DNA of 64,000 nucleotides from Bradyrhizobium sp. CB1650. Lineage in GTDB: Bacteria > Pseudomonadota > Alphaproteobacteria > Rhizobiales > Xanthobacteraceae. The translations under genes were made by a program, and so were the position numbers. Below the pieces are notes generated by a model. That model had not been told where the DNA came from and searched no databases. It saw only the letters and a program-made list of their open reading frames with translations. Below are positions 17,806 through 26,389 of this stretch, piece by piece; position 1 is the first letter of the stretch, and each line of letters begins with the position of its first letter. The DNA is taken from positions 2,695,501 through 2,759,500 of the forward strand of contig NZ_CP121695.1 in assembly GCF_029761915.1 (NCBI RefSeq). The letters are read 5' to 3'.

Positions 17806-19095
17806 ATGAGATCGATGTTCGGGCGACTGCATCGCTGGGCCGGCTTGCTGACCGCAGGCTTTCTGTTCTTCTCCGGTATCACCGGCGCGATCATCTCGTG
17901 GGATCACGAGATCGACGAGGTCTTGAACCGGCGTCTCTACGATGTGACCAGTCAGGGCCCCGCGATCTCCTCGATCGAGCTCGCCAAGCTGATCGAGCAA
18001 CGCGATCCCCGCGCGCGCGTCGTCTATTTGTTCATGACACCGGAGGAGGGCGAGTCGCTGTGGTTCTTCGTGCTGCCGCGGATCGATCCCGCGACCGGCA
18101 AGCGCTACGCGCTCGACTACAATCAGATCTTCCTCGATCCCAACACCGGCGCCGAGCTCGGACGCCGCTATTGGGGCGCGGTGTGGCCGGTGACGCGGGA
18201 GAATTTCGTCTCGTTCCTCTACAAGCTCCACTACACGATGCACATTCCGGAATTCCGGGGCAGCGACCGATGGGGCATGCGCGTGCTCGGCATCATCGCC
18301 ATCATCTGGACCATCGATTGCTTCGTCGGCTTCTATCTCACGCTGCCGAGCCCGCGGCGAGCGAGCGCCGCGCAGGCGCCCGCCGTCAGGCGGCAGCTCG
18401 CGCGAGGCTTCTTCGCTCGCTGGAGGCCGGCCTGGACCATCAAGACCGGCGGCAGCGCCTATCGGATCAACTTCGACATTCACCGCGCCTTCAGCCTCTG
18501 GACCTGGAGCCTGTTGTTCGTCATCGCCTTCACGGCGTTCTCGCTCAATCTCTATTTCGAGGTCTTTTCTCCGCTGATGAAGATGGTGTCGAACTACACA
18601 CCGACGCCCTATGAGCAGAGGCCGTACCGCGATCTCGACGATCCGATCGAGCCAAAGGTCTCCTTCGCCGACATCGCCGCACGTGCTGCCGCCGATGGCC
18701 GCAGTCGAGGCTGGACCACGCCGGTCGGCTCGATCAACTACGGCCCGGCCCACGGCGTCTATGCCGCAGCCTTCTTTCATCCCGGCGACGACCATGGCGC
18801 CGGCGGCGTCGGCCCGGCGCAACTCTACTACGACGGCGAGGACGGACGTCCGCTCGGCGAGCGGCTGCCCTGGGTCGGCACCGCCGCCGACATCTTCGTG
18901 CAGGCGCAATTTCCGCTGCATTCGGGACGCATCGCCGGATTGGTCGGCCGCATCCTGATTTCGGTCATGGGACTCGTGGTGGCCGCACTCTCGGTGACCG
19001 GCGTCGTGATCTGGTGGCGCAAGCGCCGCGCCCGTATGAGGGTGCAGGAAACCGCCGCCATCCGCGCGAGCCAGCGCGTCGTGGCGGCGGAGTGA
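17806..19095 (+). CDS. PepSY-associated transmembrane protein (PiuB-like iron-uptake membrane protein)
   Basis: 429 residues. The N terminus Leu-His-Arg-Trp-Ala-Gly-Leu-Leu-Thr-Ala-Gly-Phe-Leu-Phe-Phe is the classic first helix of PepSY_TM proteins. Further membrane segments lie near residues 165-185, 225-250 and 375-405. The large periplasmic loops hold the PepSY-like modules, with Leu-His-Tyr-Thr-Met-His and Asp-Ile-His-Arg-Ala-Phe-Ser as possible haem or metal histidines. Such proteins are regularly encoded beside siderophore receptors and are thought to help release iron by reduction in the periplasm. It begins 80 bases after the receptor gene on the same strand. Confidence 0.87.
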   Translation: MRSMFGRLHRWAGLLTAGFLFFSGITGAIISWDHEIDEVLNRRLYDVTSQGPAISSIELAKLIEQRDPRARVVYLFMTPEEGESLWFFVLPRIDPATGKRYALDYNQIFLDPNTGAELGRRYWGAVWPVTRENFVSFLYKLHYTMHIPEFRGSDRWGMRVLGIIAIIWTIDCFVGFYLTLPSPRRASAAQAPAVRRQLARGFFARWRPAWTIKTGGSAYRINFDIHRAFSLWTWSLLFVIAFTAFSLNLYFEVFSPLMKMVSNYTPTPYEQRPYRDLDDPIEPKVSFADIAARAAADGRSRGWTTPVGSINYGPAHGVYAAAFFHPGDDHGAGGVGPAQLYYDGEDGRPLGERLPWVGTAADIFVQAQFPLHSGRIAGLVGRILISVMGLVVAALSVTGVVIWWRKRRARMRVQETAAIRASQRVVAAE

Positions 19096-19117
19096 TCGGT
19101 TGCTCGAGTTGCAGCGC

Positions 19118-19534
19118 CTATTGTTTGGCAGGCTGGCTGAGCGGTTTTCCTTTGTCGACGACGAATACGTTGAACGTTTTCGCCGGCGCGCTTCCCTTGT
19201 TCGTCGCTTCGTGAACCACGCCGGGCTCATTGTGATAGGATTGTCCGGCCGTGTAGGTCTTGGCCTCAGCGCCTTCCTTCCCGCCGACGACCTCGCCTTC
19301 GAGCACGGTCGTGTATTCGTCGCCGGGATGCGTATGAAGTCCGGTGCCTGAGCCCGGCGGCCACTCGACGATCACGCTAATCACTTCCTTTTCTGCCTGG
19401 CCCGTCAGGGGTTCCTTCTGAAGCGGAATGATCTTCAGCTTGGGCGCTTCCTGTGCACGAACGAAATTGCTTGGGATGCAGAGACTGATGCCGATGACGA
19501 GTGCCAACGGCATCCAGACTTGGCTACGCTTCAT
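19118..19534 (-). CDS. Exported cupin-domain protein
   Basis: 138 residues with a signal peptide ending Phe-Val-Arg-Ala. A single cupin barrel shows motif 1 as Gly-Leu-His-Thr-His-Pro-Gly-Asp-Glu-Tyr-Thr-Thr-Val-Leu-Glu-Gly. Motif 2 includes Gly-Gln-Ser-Tyr-His-Asn-Glu-Pro-Gly-Val-Val-His. The two His of motif 1, its Glu and the motif 2 His would bind one metal ion. The substrate is unknown. The gene converges on the PepSY gene and stands alone. Confidence 0.8.
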   Translation of the reverse strand: MKRSQVWMPLALVIGISLCIPSNFVRAQEAPKLKIIPLQKEPLTGQAEKEVISVIVEWPPGSGTGLHTHPGDEYTTVLEGEVVGGKEGAEAKTYTAGQSYHNEPGVVHEATNKGSAPAKTFNVFVVDKGKPLSQPAKQ

Positions 19535-19651
19535 GATTTCCCCCCGAGACGATATGAATTAGTATTGGTTGCTAATAGCCAAGCTTATCGCGCGCCGGTC
19601 AAAGCAACAAGCCGGGACGGAGCGGAGCCTCCGCCAACCTATGCGTCTGCG

Positions 19652-20449
19652 TTACTCGCCCCGATCACCTTCTTGATCATCATCTGCCTGGAGAATCGTC
19701 TCCGACAGCAGAGTGGCGGCCTTCTGAAGTGGCGCGATGAAGCGATCTAGCTCGGTGAAGCTCACGCGAGCCACCGGAACGGAGACGCCCAGGCACGCGA
19801 TCAGATCTCGATCGGGTGAGACGATCGGGACAGCGCATCCGACGACTCCCTTGACGTATTCCTCATTGGTCTTGGCCCAACCGCGCTGGCGGGTTTCCGC
19901 GAGAATTTGCATCAGCCTGTCGCGGTCCACGATCGTGTTTTCGGTGTATTTTGTCAGCGCGAGCGCAGAGCACAGCTTCTCGCGGGCCTTTTCCGGCAAG
20001 CGGCTCATGTAGATCTTGCCGGTCGACGTGCAATGCAGTGGAGCCGCTTCGCCCGGATTGAATTGCAGGCCTTGCGGTTGCGACACGCGGACGCTGTCGA
20101 CATAGGTCACGAGGTTGTCGCGAACGACGCCGATCTCGCACTGCTCGCCTATTTCCCCGGCGACCGCGCACAACACGGCGTGCCGGCGCGCGGTGCGAAA
20201 CGCCGCGCCGATGACCTTGGCCGACAAGGTGACGAGCTGATTGCCGACCACGTAGCGCTTGGTCCCGAGCGCCTTCTGAAGAAGACCGCGCTCCTCCAGG
20301 TTTCCGATCAGCCGATGCGCCGTTGGAAGCGGAAGTGCCAGTGCCTGCGCGATCTCAGCCACCGAGACGGCTTTGGTCTGGCTTGCGATGTGCCCGACGA
20401 TGGCAAATGCGCGATCGAGGGGGCCGTCGGTTTTGGCTGGCTCTGGCAT
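19652..20449 (-). CDS. IclR-family transcriptional regulator
   Basis: About 265 residues. A winged helix-turn-helix (about residues 12-75; Ser-Val-Ala-Glu-Ile-Ala-Gln-Ala-Leu-Ala-Leu-Pro-Leu-Pro-Thr-Ala-His-Arg) precedes the IclR effector domain. That domain contains Leu-His-Cys-Thr-Ser-Thr-Gly-Lys and Gly-Cys-Ala-Val-Pro-Ile. The ATG at 20449 is preferred because GGGAG lies 7 bases ahead. It is divergent from the PLP enzyme and amino acid transporter genes across an AT-rich gap, so it probably controls that operon and perhaps itself. Its effector is likely the transported or degraded compound. Confidence 0.92.
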   Translation of the reverse strand: MPEPAKTDGPLDRAFAIVGHIASQTKAVSVAEIAQALALPLPTAHRLIGNLEERGLLQKALGTKRYVVGNQLVTLSAKVIGAAFRTARRHAVLCAVAGEIGEQCEIGVVRDNLVTYVDSVRVSQPQGLQFNPGEAAPLHCTSTGKIYMSRLPEKAREKLCSALALTKYTENTIVDRDRLMQILAETRQRGWAKTNEEYVKGVVGCAVPIVSPDRDLIACLGVSVPVARVSFTELDRFIAPLQKAATLLSETILQADDDQEGDRGE

Positions 20450-20619
20450 TTTGGTCTCCCTAATTTTAAAAATTATCATTTTTCGGAACTAAAACTACTG
20501 AAATATGAAAAATAACTAGGATGCCTCCATGGCTGCCCATATCATTGGCTTCGCCGGCGGGTGAGCAGGATTTGTGCAGTGCAATTCAGATCCACCCACC
20601 TGCCCAACAGGAGAGTGGG
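20450..20619. promoter_or_regulatory. AT-rich divergent promoter/operator region
   Basis: Positions 20458-20518 are strikingly AT-rich against the high-GC surroundings. They hold ATTATCATTTTTC and ATATGAAAAATAAC, which are roughly inverted copies of one another. This lies between the divergent IclR regulator and the aminotransferase-transporter operon, the expected place for an IclR operator and both promoters. A GGAGAG ribosome site ends the region before the ATG at 20620. Confidence 0.6.
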
Positions 20620-21780
20620 ATGTCAGGTCATTACGACGTCGATGCCGTGCGGAAGGAATTCCCGGCTGCCGAGCGGATGACCTATCTTGACTCCGGCTTC
20701 CAGGCGCCGCTTTCACGGCCCGTGAAAGCAGCGATCGACCTCTTCCTGCGCGAAGGTCTGGAGACGGCCGGCCCGAAGAGCGTGTGGCTCGACCGCGTCG
20801 AGCAGACGCGCGCCAAGGTCGCGCGTTTTCTTGGCACGTCCGTCGACGAGATCGCCTTCACCAAGAACACCTCGGAAAGCATGAACATTGCCGCGAACGC
20901 ACTGCCGCTGCGGGCGGGCGACAACGTCCTGATGGTTCACGGCGATCATCCGAACAACGCCTATGCCTTCCTCAATCTGCAACGCAAGGGCGTCGAGGTG
21001 CGCTTCGTGCCGATGACCGAAATCGTCGAGGCCGCCAGCTTTCGTCCCCACATCGACGCGAGCACCCGTGCGATCTCGATGTCGCACGTAACCTTTCATG
21101 CTGGCCATTGCTTCGATATCGAAAGCATCGGCGCCTTGTGCGCGGAGCAGAAGCTTCATTTCGTCGTCGACGTGATGCAGGCCATCGGCATCGTGCCGAT
21201 CGACGCCAAGGCCATCGGTGCGACGTTTGTCGGATCGGGAAGTCACAAGGGCCTGCTCGTTCCGCAGGGGCTCGGGCTGCTCTACTGGAACAGCGCGCAG
21301 GCGGAGCTCGCGCCCGCCTATCTCGCCGCCGCCAGCCTTGCCGAGATCCCGGGCGATCTCATCGCGCGCCCGGACAGGCTTGTGCCGGCGCCGAGTGCCC
21401 GCCGTTTCGAGCTTGGCAATTTCAACATTCCTGCGATCCACGCGCTCGGCGCCGCGCTCGATATGATCGAGCAGATCGGCGTTGCGAACATCCAGAACCA
21501 TTGCTTCGATCTCGGCGATCACCTCATCGCAGAGCTTGACGCACTCGATATACGCCTCGTCGGCCCGCGTGACCGGAAGCACCGCGCGCCGCACATCTAT
21601 GTCATCGCGCTGCCCGCCGCCGACTGGCTCGGCTACTTCGAGGAGAACGGCGTGCGGGTGTCGCCGGAACGGGACGGCATACGCGTGTCGTTCGGCATGT
21701 TCAATACGTCTCGGGATGTCGATCGCCTGGTCGAGCTCATCCGACGGCGCGGCGTGAAGACATCATCCAGGGCCGCTTAG
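20620..21780 (+). CDS. Class V aminotransferase-fold PLP enzyme
   Basis: 386 residues. The fold-type I pattern of the isopenicillin-N epimerase / cysteine desulfurase-like group is clear. The start reads Tyr-Leu-Asp-Ser-Gly-Phe-Gln-Ala-Pro, then Phe-Thr-Lys-Asn-Thr-Ser-Glu-Ser-Met-Asn-Ile-Ala. Val-Val-Asp-Val-Met-Gln-Ala-Ile-Gly holds the PLP-ring Asp and Gly-Ser-Gly-Ser-His-Lys-Gly-Leu holds the Schiff-base Lys. No mobile Cys loop typical of NifS/IscS desulfurases is evident, so a role in amino acid or amine catabolism is more likely. It is the first gene of an operon with a complete polar amino acid ABC importer and lies opposite an IclR regulator. Confidence 0.87.
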   Translation: MSGHYDVDAVRKEFPAAERMTYLDSGFQAPLSRPVKAAIDLFLREGLETAGPKSVWLDRVEQTRAKVARFLGTSVDEIAFTKNTSESMNIAANALPLRAGDNVLMVHGDHPNNAYAFLNLQRKGVEVRFVPMTEIVEAASFRPHIDASTRAISMSHVTFHAGHCFDIESIGALCAEQKLHFVVDVMQAIGIVPIDAKAIGATFVGSGSHKGLLVPQGLGLLYWNSAQAELAPAYLAAASLAEIPGDLIARPDRLVPAPSARRFELGNFNIPAIHALGAALDMIEQIGVANIQNHCFDLGDHLIAELDALDIRLVGPRDRKHRAPHIYVIALPAADWLGYFEENGVRVSPERDGIRVSFGMFNTSRDVDRLVELIRRRGVKTSSRAA

Positions 21781-21808
21781 GTCCGACGTCACAGAGGAGG
21801 TGCAGGAT

Positions 21809-22711
21809 ATGAGGAATTTTGCCCGGATATCGGGAGCCTTGTCAGTTCTCCTGGCCTTCGCTGCCTTGGCCGGACCGTCGGTCGCGGCCGACAGCCCGAC
21901 GCTGGGCAAGATAAAGTCCAGCGGCGCGATCACGATCGGCTACCGCGAAGCTTCGATCCCGTTCTCGTATCTCGGCCCCGATCAGAAGCCGATCGGCTTC
22001 TCGCTCGATCTCTGCGCGGCCATCGTCGAGCGCGTCAAGACGGAGCTGGGCCTGCCCAATCTCACCGTCAACTACACGCCGGTGAACTCGTCCAACCGCA
22101 TTCCACTGATCCAGAGCGGCACCGTCGATATCGAGTGCGGCGGAACGGCCAACGACAAGAAACGGCAGGAGCAGGTCTCGTTTTCGGTGACGACCTTCGT
22201 CAGCCAGCCACGCTGGCTGGTCAAGGCCGATAGCGGCCTGAAGACAGCCGGCGACCTGAAGGGCAAGACGATCGTCGTCACCCAGGGCTCGAACGCGGTG
22301 GGTTTTGCCCAAGGCGTCAACGCCAAGGAGCAGCTCGGCCTCAACATCGTCCAGGCCAAGGACCACGCGGAATCGTTCCTGATGCTGAACACGGGGCGCG
22401 CCGCGGCCTTCATGGAAGACGATATCCTCCTCGCCGGCCTCAAGGCCGCAGCACCGAAGCCGGATGCGCTCATCTTCCTGCCCGAAGGTTACGCGCGGAT
22501 ATACTACGGGCTGATGTTCACGAAGGGCGATGCCGGCTTCAAGGCGCTCGTCGACGACGTCCTGTCCAAGCAGATGGCGTCGGGTCAGTTCGAGAAGACC
22601 TATGCAAAATGGTTTACCAGGCCGATCCCGCCCAAGGGCAAGAATCTCGCATTCCCGCTCACCGAGACGCTGATGGAGCGGATCTCACATCCGAGCGATG
22701 CGGTCGACTGA
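21809..22711 (+). CDS. Polar amino acid ABC transporter substrate-binding protein
   Basis: About 300 residues with a signal peptide ending Val-Ala-Ala-Asp. Gly-Lys-Ile-Lys-Ser-Ser-Gly-Ala-Ile-Thr-Ile-Gly-Tyr-Arg-Glu and Gly-Phe-Ser-Leu-Asp-Leu-Cys are family 3 (SBP_bac_3) hallmarks. Arg-Ile-Pro-Leu-Ile-Gln-Ser-Gly-Thr-Val-Asp-Ile-Glu-Cys-Gly follows, closest to glutamate/aspartate binding proteins. The ATG at 21809 is set by GAGGAGG 8 bases ahead. Ligand specificity is inferred from family only. Confidence 0.9.
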   Translation: MRNFARISGALSVLLAFAALAGPSVAADSPTLGKIKSSGAITIGYREASIPFSYLGPDQKPIGFSLDLCAAIVERVKTELGLPNLTVNYTPVNSSNRIPLIQSGTVDIECGGTANDKKRQEQVSFSVTTFVSQPRWLVKADSGLKTAGDLKGKTIVVTQGSNAVGFAQGVNAKEQLGLNIVQAKDHAESFLMLNTGRAAAFMEDDILLAGLKAAAPKPDALIFLPEGYARIYYGLMFTKGDAGFKALVDDVLSKQMASGQFEKTYAKWFTRPIPPKGKNLAFPLTETLMERISHPSDAVD

Positions 22712-22773
22712 CCGCAGGCGCCGCGGGACGCGGATGTAATCGCCTTCGCTCGCACCCAACCTAGAGGTTCGCG

Positions 22774-23568
22774 ATGTTCGGAGTGCTTTTTGAACAGACG
22801 GCAGACGGTCAGCGTTATATCGACTGGCTTCTCTCGGGCCTTGGTTGGACATTGGCGCTGGCCTTCCTCGGCTGGTGGATCGCGTTCGCTGTCGGTGTCG
22901 TCGTCGGGATCGGCCGAACCGTGCAGAACCGCCTCGTTGCGGGACTTGCGCGGCTCTATGTGGAGATCTTCCGCAACATCCCCGTCCTGGTGCAGATGTT
23001 CCTCTGGTACTTCGTGCTGCCGGAGATTCTTCCAACCTCGCTTGGCGACGCCATCAAGCAGATCCCGCCACCCTGGGGATCGTTCTTTCCGGCCCTCGTC
23101 TGCCTTGGCCTCTACACTGCCGCTCGCATCGCCGAGCAGGTGCGCGCAGGCATCGAGGCCTTGCCGAAGGGACAGAGCGAGGCGGCGAGCGCGCTCGGTC
23201 TCGGCGGATACCTGACCTATCGTCATGTCATTGTGCCGCAGGCATTGCGCCTGATCGTACCGAGCCTGACCAGCGAGGTCATGGGCATCTACAAGAATAC
23301 GTCGGTGGCGCTCACCATCGGATTGATGGAGCTGACCGCGCAGGCGCGCCAGATCAGCGAAGCGACCTTCCAGACGTTCACGGCCTTCGGCGCCGCGACG
23401 CTGATTTATCTCGCACTCGCGCTCATTGCCTATCAATCGATGATGCTCATCGACAGAGCCGTGCGTATCCCAGGCTCCACACCTGCGAAGGACGGGATCG
23501 AGCCGACCCTGGCGGACGACGTGCAGCCGGACACCGCGTTACCCCACGGAATGGAGGTCGCGAAATGA
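22774..23568 (+). CDS. Amino acid ABC transporter permease 1
   Basis: 264 residues with about five membrane segments. The HisMQ-type motif Tyr-Val-Glu-Ile-Phe-Arg-Asn-Ile-Pro is followed by the EAA loop Glu-Ala-Ala-Ser-Ala-Leu-Gly-Leu. It matches GltJ-like subunits that pair with a second permease. Its stop overlaps the next start as ATGA. Confidence 0.92.
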   Translation: MFGVLFEQTADGQRYIDWLLSGLGWTLALAFLGWWIAFAVGVVVGIGRTVQNRLVAGLARLYVEIFRNIPVLVQMFLWYFVLPEILPTSLGDAIKQIPPPWGSFFPALVCLGLYTAARIAEQVRAGIEALPKGQSEAASALGLGGYLTYRHVIVPQALRLIVPSLTSEVMGIYKNTSVALTIGLMELTAQARQISEATFQTFTAFGAATLIYLALALIAYQSMMLIDRAVRIPGSTPAKDGIEPTLADDVQPDTALPHGMEVAK

Positions 23569-24260
23569 ATAGCCTCGATTTCTCGATCCTGCTTCAAGCC
23601 TGGCCCTATCTCTGGTCGGGACTGCTTTTCTCTCTCGCGCTGACCGCGGCGGCCTTCGTCATCGGCATGCTGCTGGGGACCTGCTTCGCCCTCGTGCAGC
23701 ACTTCGAGGTGCCGATCATTGCTCGGATCGTGCGCGCCTACATCGCGCTGATCCGCTCTATCCCGCTGATCCTCGTCCTGTTCTGGTTCTTTTTTCTAGT
23801 GCCGATCGTGCTTGGCCACCTCTATGACAACGGGCGTCCGATCCCGATCGGCGCGACCTGGACGGCCTTCATCACCTTCGGCCTGTTCGAGGCGGCCTAT
23901 TATTCGGAAATCATTCGCGTCGGATTGCGTGCGGTGAACAAGGGGCAGTTCGAAGCCTGCCAGGCACTCGCTTTGTCCACTTTCGATTCCTATCGATGCG
24001 TGATCCTGCCGCAGGTCATCCGCGTCGCGAGCCCGATCATCCTGAGTCAGACCATCATCCTGTTCCAGGACACTTCGCTCGTCTACGTGCTTTCGCTGAC
24101 CGATCTGCTCGGTGCGGCCTCGAAGCTGGCGCAGCTCAATGGCCGTCTCGTCGAGATGTATCTCGTGGTCGCGGTGGTCTATCTCGCGATCAGTTCGGCC
24201 GCGTCGCAATGCGTCGCCTCGCTCAGACGACGCTACGCGCTCGCCGGGCCGCACAAATAG
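23565..24260 (+). CDS. Amino acid ABC transporter permease 2
   Basis: 231 residues beginning at the ATG that overlaps the previous stop; the much longer open frame upstream is a shadow of permease 1. It has about five membrane segments, a Tyr-Ile-Ala-Leu-Ile-Arg-Ser-Ile-Pro-Leu-Ile-Leu motif and an EAA-like loop with Phe-Glu-Ala-Cys-Gln-Ala-Leu-Ala-Leu-Ser. It corresponds to GltK-type subunits and forms the heterodimeric channel with permease 1. Confidence 0.92.
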   Translation: MNSLDFSILLQAWPYLWSGLLFSLALTAAAFVIGMLLGTCFALVQHFEVPIIARIVRAYIALIRSIPLILVLFWFFFLVPIVLGHLYDNGRPIPIGATWTAFITFGLFEAAYYSEIIRVGLRAVNKGQFEACQALALSTFDSYRCVILPQVIRVASPIILSQTIILFQDTSLVYVLSLTDLLGAASKLAQLNGRLVEMYLVVAVVYLAISSAASQCVASLRRRYALAGPHK

Positions 24261-24278
24261 TCTGGAGAGGAGACCAGC

Positions 24279-25049
24279 ATGCAACAGGAAAGCGCAACGC
24301 TTCCGGCCGATCGTTCGCCCACGATTGTCGTCGTGGAGAAGCTGGTGAAGCGCTTCGGCGGCTTCACGGCCCTGAATGATATCAACCTCACCGTCGCCAG
24401 AGGCGAGAAGATTGTCCTGTGCGGGCCGTCCGGCTCGGGCAAGTCGACGCTGATCCGCTGCATCAATCACGTCGAACGGCATGATGGGGGTCGGATCGTG
24501 GTCGACGGCATGGAGCTGACCGACCGCATGGCCGACATCAACGGCGTGCGGTCCGAGGTCGGCATGGTGTTCCAGAGCTTCAACCTGTTTCCGCACCTCT
24601 CGGTCGTCGAGAACTGCATGCTGGCGCCGATGAAGGTGCGCGGACTGTCATGTCTCGAGGCGCGCGAGCGCGCGATGGATCTGCTCCGGAAGGTCCGCAT
24701 TCACAGTCAGGCGGACAAATATCCCACTCAGCTCTCAGGTGGCCAGCAGCAGCGCGTCGCCATCGCCCGCGCATTGTGCATGCAGCCGAAGATCATGCTG
24801 TTCGACGAGCCGACCTCGGCCCTCGACCCGGAGATGGTCAAGGAGGTGCTCGACACGATGGTGCAGCTCGCGGCCGAGGGTATGACCATGGTCTGCGTAA
24901 CCCACGAAATGGGCTTTGCGCGCGAGGTCGCCGACCGCGTCGTCTTCATGGACCAGGGCAGCATCGTCGAGGAAGCCGATCCCGAGACCTTCTTCCGGGC
25001 ACCTCGCACGGAGCGCGCCAAGGGCTTTCTAAACCAGATCCTTCACTAG
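24279..25049 (+). CDS. Amino acid ABC transporter ATP-binding protein
   Basis: 256 residues. Walker A is Gly-Pro-Ser-Gly-Ser-Gly-Lys-Ser-Thr, the signature is [13 protein letters not shown] and Walker B is [11 protein letters not shown]. The switch motif reads Val-Cys-Val-Thr-His-Glu-Met. It is of the GlnQ/GltL type and the last gene of the five-gene operon starting at 20620; GGAGAGG precedes its ATG. Confidence 0.94.
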   Translation: MQQESATLPADRSPTIVVVEKLVKRFGGFTALNDINLTVARGEKIVLCGPSGSGKSTLIRCINHVERHDGGRIVVDGMELTDRMADINGVRSEVGMVFQSFNLFPHLSVVENCMLAPMKVRGLSCLEARERAMDLLRKVRIHSQADKYPTQLSGGQQQRVAIARALCMQPKIMLFDEPTSALDPEMVKEVLDTMVQLAAEGMTMVCVTHEMGFAREVADRVVFMDQGSIVEEADPETFFRAPRTERAKGFLNQILH

Positions 25050-25115
25050 AGGAATCGGAAACCCTCCGGGCAGAGCCGGTGCGTCATGTTGAGCGGCGTC
25101 CGCCGCCAGCTTGGG

Positions 25116-26168
25116 TCAGATCAAACCGCGCAGCACCTCGATCAGCCGGCCACACTGTTCCTCCGTTCCGACCGTGATGCGCAAAAAGTCTTCGATGCGC
25201 GGTTTGCCGAAATGCCGGACCAGGACGCCGCGCTGCCGAAGCGCAGCCGCGAGATCGGCTCCGCTGTGGCTTCGATGGCGCGCGAAGACGAAGTTTGCGA
25301 GCGACGGCGGCACCTCGAAGCCGAGCTGTCCGAGATCGCGGGCCAGCGCTTCGCGGCTCGCGATGATGCGGGCGCGGCTCTCCCGGAACCACCCGTCGTC
25401 CTCGATGGCCGCGACCGCGCCGGCGATGGCGAGGCAATCGAGGGGATAGGAGTTAAAGCTGTCCTTCACCCGTTCCAGCGCCTCGATCAGCGGCCGTTGG
25501 CCGATCGCAAAGCCAACCCGCAAGCCGGCGAGCGCACGCGATTTCGAGAAGGTCTGGATGACGAGCAGATTGTCGTGGCGTGCGACGAGCGGCACGGCGC
25601 TCTCGGCGCCGAAATCGACATAGGCCTCGTCGACCACCACCAGCCGGTCCGGATGCTCGGCGAGCAAGGCCGCGATCGCGTCGCGGGGAAGGGCGACGCC
25701 GGTGGGGGCGTTCGGATTGCAGAGCAAGATGGCACTCGATACTCGCCGGTAGTCGGCGATCTCGATCCTCATCGCGGCGTCGAGCGGTACCTCTTCGTGA
25801 GCGACCGCATAGAGGCGGCAATAGACGGGGTAGAAGCTGTAAGTGATGTCGGGGAACAAGAGCGGCGCATCGTGCTTCAGAAGCGCCTGGAAGGTGTGGG
25901 CCAGAACCTCGTCGGAGCCGTTGCCGACGAACACCTCTTCGGGCTCAACATCGTAGCGGGCCGCGATCGCTTCGCGCAGGCGCGAGGCGCGCGGATCGGG
26001 ATACAGGCGCAGCCGCTCCGCAGTCGATGCGATCGCGGCCAGCACGCGCGGCGAGGGCGGATAGGGATTCTCGTTAGTATTGAGCTTGACGATGCCGTCC
26101 TGCTTCGGCTGCTCGCCCGGCACGTAGGGCGAAAGCGCATGGACGACCGGACTCCAGAAGCGGCTCAT
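25116..26168 (-). CDS. hisC: Histidinol-phosphate aminotransferase-like class I/II aminotransferase
   Basis: 350 residues. HisC features include [12 protein letters not shown] near the start, [27 protein letters not shown] and the PLP lysine in [12 protein letters not shown]. It transfers an amino group from glutamate to imidazole-acetol phosphate in histidine synthesis, but many paralogues act on phenylalanine or other amino acids. It sits alone, without other his genes, and converges on an amino acid transporter, so a paralogue with catabolic use is possible. Confidence 0.85.
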   Translation of the reverse strand: MSRFWSPVVHALSPYVPGEQPKQDGIVKLNTNENPYPPSPRVLAAIASTAERLRLYPDPRASRLREAIAARYDVEPEEVFVGNGSDEVLAHTFQALLKHDAPLLFPDITYSFYPVYCRLYAVAHEEVPLDAAMRIEIADYRRVSSAILLCNPNAPTGVALPRDAIAALLAEHPDRLVVVDEAYVDFGAESAVPLVARHDNLLVIQTFSKSRALAGLRVGFAIGQRPLIEALERVKDSFNSYPLDCLAIAGAVAAIEDDGWFRESRARIIASREALARDLGQLGFEVPPSLANFVFARHRSHSGADLAAALRQRGVLVRHFGKPRIEDFLRITVGTEEQCGRLIEVLRGLI

Positions 26169-26389
26169 GATCTCCGATCCAAGTTGATCGGGGCACAGTA
26201 GGCTATGCCGGGCATCGGCGGAAGCGCGTGCGCGCAGCAGTTGAGGCAGATCTGCACCAGCGTCCCAGCCGGGGACGTTCCCGCAAGCGCTGCCTTCATG
26301 CTAGGGTCGACACGCAAACGCCAGAACTGAAAGCAAGAACGAAGGCCGGCGCACCAAGCTGCGCAGAAGAGCCGCAAAGAGAGGACCAT

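Noticed and set aside
17713..19230. 505-codon open frame antisense to the PepSY gene
   Set aside because: Shadow of the PepSY-associated membrane protein; Arg/Glu/Asp-rich without a domain.
20620..21780. Cysteine desulfurase (NifS/SufS)
   Set aside because: No conserved catalytic Cys loop is seen and no Fe-S assembly genes are near; the context is amino acid transport.
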